From Acanthamoeba castellanii str. Neff (lineage: Eukaryota; Discosea; Longamoebia; Acanthamoebidae): a DNA stretch of 10,570 nt. The position numbers were made by a program, and so were the translations under genes. Positions 1 through 8,300 of this stretch are shown in pieces; the first letter of the stretch is position 1; every line of letters starts with the position of its first letter. Location: the NCBI RefSeq assembly GCF_000313135.1, contig NW_004457307.1, positions 71,208 through 81,777 on the forward strand, given 5' to 3'. Below the pieces are notes generated by a model. It had not been told where the DNA came from. It saw nothing but the letters and a program-made list of their open reading frames with translations, and ran no database searches.

Positions 1-71
1 TAGTGTCTGGAAACTCTTGACCCATCATATAAAGAATGAGCCATTGCATCAGGTGTGCTGTGTTGTCTTAC

Positions 72-658
72 CAGTTGTGGTGGTGGTGGTGTGACTTTGG
101 AGGTTCCCAGAGGAGAGGAGGCCTCCACATCCACCACATCCATGGCGTTGTTGTCATCAACAAGGAAGAAATCAGAGCACTTGTCAATACACTGGAGGAA
201 CCAGAGGATGAAAGCCAGTTGCTCCAATTCATGTAGCACCAAGCCACACTCAATGAGCTTCTCCTTGTCCATCATCTTGCTGACAGCATACTGTTTCTTG
301 CCATCCTCTGAGAATCAGCACAGCTTCTTGAGGCTCCTCTTGATGCCCTCCTGCACTGCCTTGCCTGAGGCTGAGAGTGAGTTGTTGGCCAGCCACTGGA
401 GCACCTTGATGATGTGGAGGGCCTTGTTGCTTGATGCACAGGTTGGTGATCTCAAGTGCCTCCATGTCCTGCATGAAGTGGTAGAAGTTTCCCAGAGTGC
501 TCTTCCAATTGTGTGCTATCTGGTAGATATGGTGTGATGCCACCTTGGGCTTGATATGGTGGCACTGCTGTGATGCTGTGCCCTTGCCCACTGGCGACAA
601 TGATCTCACTGTAGCTGGTCCAGCTGCTGGTGCTGTCCCAGATAGTACCTGTTCTCAC
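72..658 (-). pseudogene. Degenerate coding remnant, family not recognised
   Basis: On the minus strand, protein-like sequence continues only by changing frame. From about 658 to 450 one frame reads through segments such as HHIYQIAHNWKSTLGNFYHF and QDMEALEITNLCIK. Near 440 the sense moves to another frame with LHIIKVLQWLANNSLSASGK and EGIKRSLKKLC. This is interrupted by a TGA around 317-319, then resumes with DGKKQYAVSKMMDKEKLIE and LAFILWFLQCIDKCSDFF. The frame reaches a good splice donor (CTG|GTAAGA, donor at 71-66), and an acceptor-like CAG lies near 648. Seen: one frameshift and one in-frame stop. Inferred: a decayed gene or mobile-element fragment with at least one former intron. I recognise no domain. 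Confidence 0.45.
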
Positions 659-660
659 TC

Positions 661-962
661 AACAACAACAAAAACCATGTGCTCAACCACCCCAAGGACA
701 AGGTGCTCTACATCAAAGCAACTTCCACCTCAAAAGTCCTGTTAGTTGGTGAACTGCCAAGAAGAATGTGCTCAGTTTGCAAGTTTGCAAGACAGGTTCA
801 CTTGGCCAACTGAACAAGTTTTGAAACTCATCAATGTTAGTTCATACACTTGACAAGTTTTAAAACAGGAACATAGAGTTTCTCAAACTACAGCATCATG
901 TAGTTTGCAAACTGCTGACAAAAAAGGTGCTCAGTTTGCAAACTAATTGAGCATATTTTAGA
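661..962. other. AT-richer spacer with palindromic repeats
   Basis: No gene is supported. The stretch is clearly richer in A and T than both flanks and carries several copies of a GTTTGCAA core, listed separately. It separates the left remnant from the GC-rich block and could be a promoter region or mobile-element edge, but nothing decides this. Confidence 0.4.
902..944. repeat. Paired 12-bp perfect palindromes AGTTTGCAAACT
   Basis: AGTTTGCAAACT occurs at 902-913 and 933-944; each copy is its own reverse complement. A related run (CTCAGTTTGCAAGTTTGCAA) lies at 771-790. The second copy sits inside a wider inverted repeat, TGCTCA at 928-933 and TGAGCA at 948-953. Such spaced palindromes can be dimeric protein-binding sites, but no role is shown. 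Confidence 0.6.
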
Positions 963-2107
963 ATGTCACTGAAAATTCAGCGAGATTTCACGATCCCTAA
1001 ACCCTTGACCACCGCCACCACCTCGGCCGACGTTGCTGCTGGCATCGATGTCGCTGCCGCTGCCAACTCCAGCACCCTACTGATGCCAACGCTGGTTCTC
1101 AAGCTGGCGCTGCCATCGCACATTCTCACGCTCTCGCGCTTCCACTTACGACGCGCTGAGAAGAAACGTCAGTGCCTCCCAAACATTGGTGCCATGTTGC
1201 CGCCGCCAACATCGCGCCAGCATCGTGTCGCCATCTTCGCCATTGTTGCTGCTGCGGGCACCACCACTTTGCCGCCAGCGGGCAAAAGTCAGCGCCACGC
1301 GGCACAGACGCCCGCCCTCCCGCATAGACCTCGCTGTGCTGCCGCTGCTGTTGCTAGTTGGCGCGCGCTTGCGTCAGTTGCGCCGCCCAACACGCGCGGA
1401 TACGCCGCCGTGCAGCTGACAGCGCGCGCCGACAACGGCACCAGTCGTTGCCAGCGCGCCAGCACCTCGGCGGCTGTCGGCACGCGCTCACGCTCGACAC
1501 CAGCGGCGCCACTCATGCGCCAGCTCCATGTTGACAGCAAAGCTTGCACTTAGGCGTCATCGTCGCCTATGCCTTTGCCGAGGTCTCGCGGATGCCGACG
1601 CCCCCTTTGACGCCAACAGCAAATGCCTTCACCACAAGCTAGCGCCGCGCCAACGCCAGCAGCGCGCGCCAGCAGCGCACGCCAACGCCAACACCGCGCT
1701 GATGGCGACAACGCCAGCTACCACGCTCAACACGCGCCTCTCCATGGCTGCTTGCCGATCGCTGCTGTCGCCCGCCGCCGCCACCTCTGCTGCTGCTGCG
1801 GACCCACGCACGTTAGCGTCGCTACACCGCTGCGCCAGCAGCGAGCCGAGGACCTCGCGCTTCCGTCGCTGCAGGGCCGCGCTCGTCTTTGTCGTCGCCA
1901 ATGCCAAAGCGCTAGACCGACGTGCCAGCGACGCAGAGACAACGTTGACTCTGGCTCCAAGGCCAACGCCAACGCCGACGCCGACGCCAGCGACTTGACG
2001 CAAACGCTATCAGCACACGTCGGAACCGCGTTGACACCGGCACGGTGCTGACGCCCAAGCCAGCAGCGCAAGCCAACGCCAGCACCGCATGTCAACGCTG
2101 GTCCCAA
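963..2107. repeat. GC-rich low-complexity block
   Basis: This block is dominated by short variations on GCCAACGCC, GCCAGC and GCGCGCC. It is open in several overlapping frames on both strands because GC-rich repeats rarely form stop codons. The translations are Ala/Arg/Pro/Thr-rich in one direction and Ala/Gly/Val-rich in the other, with no domain. The cleanest tandem part is a 6-bp GCC-RAC repeat at about 1962-1994. I read it as a decayed short-unit satellite in subtelomeric DNA, not as a gene. An uncharacterised low-complexity protein cannot be fully excluded. Confidence 0.55.
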
Positions 2108-2302
2108 CGCGAACGCCTCCTGCGTCCCACAGGCACTTGCGCATGGAGCTACTACTTCAGCGATGTCGTAGGTGTAGTGAGTGGGTGGAAGAGAAAGGAG
2201 TCGATACTGTAATTTGATAGTAGCGGAAGAGCAAGCATAACCGAGAGAGCTGGAGAGAATGCGGTCAGCCGAGCAGGTAGATCGGACAGGTAACCGTGAC
2301 GT
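2108..2302. other. Spacer downstream of the receptor gene
   Basis: This covers the probable 3' untranslated region and terminator area of the receptor gene. I find no AATAAA-type polyadenylation signal on the minus strand and no other feature. Confidence 0.4.
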
Positions 2303-5300
2303 TCATACTCCGAGTTGGGACACGGAGGAGCCGCTGTGGTCGCCGACCTGCTGGTCGAGGAAGGTGACGACGTCGTCCATCCGCGGCCGCTTGTCTGCCG
2401 ACGCGTGCCAACACCTCTTCATCATCTTCCTGAAGTCGGGTGGGCAGTCGTTGGGGATCTGCGGTCGCTTGCCTTCGAGCACGTCGAGCGACACGCCCAT
2501 GAAGTTGCGGCCGGCGAAGGGCTCCTTCCTCGTGGTCACCTGCCACATGATCACGCCGTAGCTGAACACGTCGGCCCTCTCGTCGTACTTCTCCCCGCGG
2601 ATGATCTCTGGCGCCGTCCAGCACGGCGTGCCGCAGCGCGTCATCGTGGCGTTCTCCTCCTTGATGCGCGCGAACCCAAAGTCGGCCACCTTCACGTTCC
2701 AAGTCTCATCCACGAGCAGGTTCGACGGCTTGAGGTCGCGGTGCACGATGACCGGTTGGAGCGAGTGGAGGTAGTTGATGCCCAGCGCGGTCGCGTGCAG
2801 CAAACGCAGCTTCTGCTTCCATGTCAGCTTGATCGCGTTGTTCGCCAGGATGTCCTGCAGACTTCCCTGGTTCATGAACTCGGTCACGATGCACAGGTTG
2901 GGCTTCTTCACGCACGCTCCTGTTGTTGTGTATACAGTGTTGCTCGTCAGCCACTTCGCCACTTTCTTGAATTCGTGTACTCAATTACTGTCGTAAGACT
3001 AAACCAACAGGGCGAGTGCGTACCGATGAAGAGGACGATGTTGGGGTGGTGCAGCTCCGACAGGAAGGCCATTTCGGCGCGGAACTCGAGCATGCGTCGC
3101 TCGTCGAGCTTCTGCTTGATGAACCGCTTCACGGCCACCTCGACGCCCTTCCACTTGCCGCGGTACACCACGCCATAGGACCCCAGCCCGACCTGCCGGC
3201 CCACTTGGATCTCTCCAAAGTCGATGATCCACCGGCACAGGTTGGCCGACGTGAGAAACGTGTCCTCCTTGAACTTCATGCCCTCCCCGACGGCCGTTTG
3301 CAGCTCTCCTCCGCCGTCGCTGCCGCTGTCGCTTCCGCTTCCGTAGGCTGCTCTGGTGGCAGTCTTCTTGCCGCCATGGCGGTCGGATTGCGAGTCGTTG
3401 GACCGACCGCTCTTGTGGCTGTCGCTGCTGGCGTGGTCGCTGTCGTCTTGAGCCACGCCGCCGAAGAAGCGACCCTCGAGACCCAGCGCCTTGGTTTCGT
3501 ACAGTCGCTCGCCTAGAACAGAAAAATTGAATCGCGAATGGTTAGACAAACAGAAATGAGGCCTCAACAAGAAGAAGAAGAAGTAGAGAATTTTACCGTG
3601 AGGGACGTCAGGCATTTCGAACTTGCCGCCCAGACGGACGATCCGCTTGTGGTCGGTGGAGGAGTCGCGGATCTTGTCGTAGACGGCTTGACTCATGACG
3701 ATCTGCCCGCCGTGGGTCATGGCCGTGATGCGTGCTGCGGCGTTTACGACCGGACCAAAGAACTCCACCCGCCGCGTCATCGGATCTCTCACGACCCGGG
3801 GCACACCCAAATGCACTCCCATTCGCACCCGCAGCCCCTTGTACACCACCCTGCCACACAGCACGCAAGAATACAAATAAAGAATAGAGTAATCATAAGA
3901 AGAATAAGAACGAGTAATGAATGCGAGGACGGATGATAAGGCGTGGTGGTGGTGGTGGTGAGGGTTACCGGTCGTCAGTGTCGCCCCACTCTTCAGCTGC
4001 GCCAGGGTGATTCAAGAGGGCTTCGGGCCAGTCGAGCCCGAGCAGGGTCTGCTGCACGTCGCAGCACCAGGCCAGCGCGTCGGCGGGGTTCTGGAAGGCC
4101 ATGCAGAAGGACCCCTCGCCGCTGTTCCTCTCCTTGATGAGCACCACCTCATACCCGCGGTGCCTCGTTAGCACCGCGCGCAGGGTCTGATTGTGCACCA
4201 GCGTGGCGTCGCGCATGGCCGACGGATTGAATTCCCACAACGAAGCCGCGCGCGTGATGTCGGTGAACACGATGGTCACCTCGCCCTCCGGTGCAGCATG
4301 TCCGCCCGTGTGTGCCGTACCCTTGTCCGTCGACGACGACGATCCTCCCGAAGATGACGACCCAGCCGACGAGTTGTTCGTCGACGGCAGGGTCCACGAC
4401 GCGTCGCGGACGTGGCCATGGGCGGCGGTGACGCCTCCGGACGAACTGGAGGATGTCGACGTCATTCCCGACACGCTTCTGGATTCGCCCAGCATGGCCG
4501 ACAGGCGGGTCATGATTTCGAGGAATGTGGGGCGGATGGTCGGGTCCGAATGCCAGCAGCATGTGATGAGTTCGCCGAATTCGTGCGGGCACGACGTCGT
4601 CATGGTCATGGCATCGGGCACGGCGGGCCGGATGTGGTCCCTGATCACGGCCACGGCCACGGCGGCGGGGCTGAGCCCCAAGTAGGGCTGCTCGCGCGTG
4701 AGGAGCTCCCACAGGATGATGCCAAACGAGTAGACGTCAGCTAAGATGAAGTCGACGTCCGCGCACTCGTTCAGGATCTCGGGCGCGGTCCAGTGCACGC
4801 TGCCGGCCACCTCCTTGGCGGCGCCCTTGGACATGTCCTCCTTGAACTTGGTGAGCCCAAAGTCGCTCACTTTCACGTTCCACTTGCCGTCCAGCAGCAG
4901 GTTGAGCGACTTCAAGTCTCTATGCACGATTCCTGAGTGGAAAATGCGGGTTAGAGGGATTAGTTTGTTTTTATTTATTAAGTTAAAAAAGAAAAGAGAT
5001 CATAAATCGCACAAAAAAGAGGAATATGTACCGGAGGAGTGGAGAAAGTGCATGCCCTTTGCGGCTTGGTAGCTCATCTTGGCCTTGAGCACGAAAGGCA
5101 CCTCAGGTACGAGCTCGTTGTGCAGCAACTGGTTCAGGTACGCCACCATCGCGGGCGAGCGTCAGCGACCACCGCCCCACCCAGCCAGATAACATATACG
5201 CATGGAGAGCAGAGGATCGTACGTCATAGAGGGAGCCGAGAGCCATGTACTCCATGATGATACACATCTTGGGTGGTTTGGTGGAGGCGGCCATGAACAG

Positions 5301-8300
5301 GACCACGTTCGGATGCCGCAACGCCGTCATCACGCGCACCTACACAATAATAATTATAATTGAAAGCTGAATTGTCAGACTACAAGGAATTGGGTGCAGA
5401 GCGATAGGGAGTGCGTACCTCGTCCTTGAAGCTCTTCTCCACGTCCTTGCCCAACCGCTCAGAGGTCATCACCTTGACGGCCACCTCAGTGCCCTTCCAC
5501 ACGGCCTTGTACACCTCGCCGTATCCGCCGGCTCCCAGCTGTTCGCCCATCTCCAGTTCGCTGAACTCGATCTCCCAGTCGTCGGTTCCGTTACGCTGCC
5601 ACTTGATGATGGCCAGCAGAGCCAGTATGAACCCCACCAGCACCAGCAGCAGCACCACAGCCAACGGTATCGCCACACCTGCGCGAAGAGAATAACGTTA
5701 ACACTGTTATCGTTGATCACTAATTGTCTGTACTTGACGTTATTCCTTATTTACATTGGACAGTTTTGCGTGTGGGAGGTGGAGTACCGAGGGCGATGGT
5801 GAGCGGGTCCGTCGACGAAGATGCGAAACTCTCGCAGTAGTCGCCCTCCCTTCCCCTATCGCATGAGCACGTGTTGTTATCGCAGGTGCCGGCATTGGAG
5901 CATAGGGTGCCATCGATCACGCAGTTCGCCACTAGGCTCACCTGCTCACCCGCACACGTGAAGCCCACCAACTGGTTGAGCATGCGTCTGTAGAGTGTGC
6001 CTGCCTCCGTTGCGAGGGCAAAACCATGTCTGTTTGTAGTGCGTGTGTGAGATGAGAAGGAGCAAAACACGGTAGTGTGTTATGCACGCGTGAGAGGGGT
6101 AAGGACCTTTCAGCGATCCGCTTGGCGTCGGGGTGCGACTGGGTCCAGTAGATGAATTCGGCCAGGGCGCTGGCTTCATCGCAGAGCTGCATGGTCGTGT
6201 GCAGGTAGATTATAGAACCGAACGTTGCCACAGGCCAGCTGCCCGCGCTCGGTTCTACGATTGGCAACACGGCACAGACGCGACAGATACACGCGACGCA
6301 CAGGCATAGTTTTTTTAGGCTCGGGAAACACTAACTCGCTAGGGCAAGAGCGAAATGTACGCAGCAAGAGATCGGTGACGGTGATGGAGGTGGAGCCGCT
6401 GGCGGCATAGTCCAGGAGAGCGCTGCGGACAGAATCGGTGTTGGCGCTCACCACTGAGTTCGAGGACATGTTGAGTGCCGCAGCAGCCACTCCCTGCAAC
6501 TTTCGAGAGACGAAGCCAACTCAACATGGCACTGTCGGGGAAGTAATTTACCTTCTCACAAGAACGCATGCAGAGAAACAAAGAAAGGTGAGAGGCGCAC
6601 CTGGAGCACTTCGTAGCTCATCCACCACGCGAACGAATAAGGGGTGGCCTGCAGCATCGTGTGGACGCTGTTCGTGGAATCTATAATCGATCGGTTGTCC
6701 GCGCTTTGCACTGGAAATGTTACAAGGGAACCCACTCCCACCTGTTGTTGTTGTTTTCAAAGTTAGTCAAATGGGGGGGGGAACTATGACGAAAGGAGCC
6801 GGCGTCGCGTACCGCAGCTGCGAATTGGGGCACTTTGGAACTGAGTACGGTGGTGAAGAGGGTCGTCGTGATGGACTCAACAGACTGGCTGATGACCAAG
6901 ATCGCCTGCGCAGGCAGGGCCGCGGCCACTTCCGCAGAATTGAGGTCCAAGATGCGCTGATCGTTCCACATGGTGATGTCGTTCAGATAGATGCCGGCGA
7001 TGACGTCAAAGTCCAGAACCAGCTCCAACTCGCTCAGCTCGGGCACGTTGTACGCTGTCCACAACCCCCCGGACTTGGTTACCAATCAAGCAAGGGAAAA
7101 AGAAACGAGAAAAGGAAAAGGCGGGTACCAGGTACGGCGGCGGAGGCGAAGACAGGCAGAGCGACGATGTTGGCGAAGCTGCCGGTCGACCCGTCCTGCA
7201 CTACGCCGAAGGCGACCTCGTCGGTGGCCACTTCTTTCTGCTGCACTTTAGCATTAGAGGCCCAGTACTTGAGCTTGAGCACCTGCGTGGACCAGGCGGC
7301 CCACGACGTGAGCACAGGAAGAGCGGGTCCGACGGAGGTGAGGAAGGACGTCGTGTAGGCCTGCTCGCCGTTACACGACACCTTGCGCAGCATGTTGAGG
7401 ATTCTCTTGCGCAATACTTGCGCTATCGGCGCCACGTTGAGGTTCGCTGCCGCTTGGATTGCCCTGTACACGCACGCGATCCAACGCAAGGGAGGGTTAG
7501 TTTCGTATGCATGATTCTAGAAAAAGAAACAATTGAATAATCATGGTGGGTTGCGTGCGTACGCGTCATTCGTGTGGGTCCATGCTACAAACGCCAGCAG
7601 CTCCTGCGTTTTGGTGCAATCGAATGCTGTGATATTCTGCTTCATCGACAGGTAGCTCAGGAATGAAAGAGGCCAGGATCCGTTGCCTGGCCCGTCCACG
7701 ATGTCGACGGTGAAGTTGCTCACGTTGAACGCCGCGCTGAAATCGTTCATGGCCGACTGCACAGACGCCACCGAGGGCTGGACCATCTTGCCGGCCTTGT
7801 TGATCATGTTCATCCACTTGAAGCCAGACCCCACCGTGTCGACGTAGTTGACGAACGTGAGACTGTTGTCGTGCGCCTGTTGGTGGAATGAGTGAGGAGA
7901 AAGAGTCTCACACACACACACACCACACAGGAACACACATTGAAACACGGGTCGCATTTCGCGTTAATATGGGAACCCTACCTTGAGCCAGGCCAATCGC
8001 AGGGCAGTTGACCCACCGGCGGCTTGCGCTCTGCCTTCCTGAGCTGGCGGCATCAGGGCCCAAGTCCGGTTGGCCGCAGCCAAGGCCGCCTTGAAGTCGG
8101 GGCTGAACCCTTCCATGGCGACCTTCAGTACCTCCACAAGCGACACCACGCTGGCGCCCGTGTTCTCGTTGTAGCCTATGAAGATAGATGCCGCGGGCAG
8201 TTTGTTGGCGATGGCCGGGTTCAGATCCTTGATGCGCTGGTCGTTCCACATGGTGATGTTGCCGGCCCAGATGAGACCCAGCTCCTCTCGTCCGATCACC

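Noticed and set aside
963..1553. 196-residue plus-strand open frame
   Set aside because: Low-complexity Ala/Thr/Arg composition; overlapping frames on both strands are equally open, as expected of GC-rich repeats.
1528..2107. Several overlapping 124-156 residue frames on both strands
   Set aside because: Same GC-rich repeat effect; includes a Pro-Thr or Gly-Val dipeptide run made by the 6-bp repeat.
2315..3178. 287-residue open frame on the plus strand
   Set aside because: It is the antisense of kinase domain 2 exons; its translation is His/Val/Arg-rich with no domain, while the minus strand has full kinase motifs.
3016..3516. 166-residue plus-strand open frame
   Set aside because: Antisense to the exon encoding the start of kinase 2; no recognisable motifs.
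3943..3960. (GTG)n microsatellite as a coding histidine or valine run
   Set aside because: It lies inside the intron at 3851-3968. A similar run at 78-94 lies at the edge of the left remnant and is short.
4191..4744. Two plus-strand open frames of 110-164 residues
   Set aside because: Antisense shadows of the kinase 1 / linker / cyclase exon.
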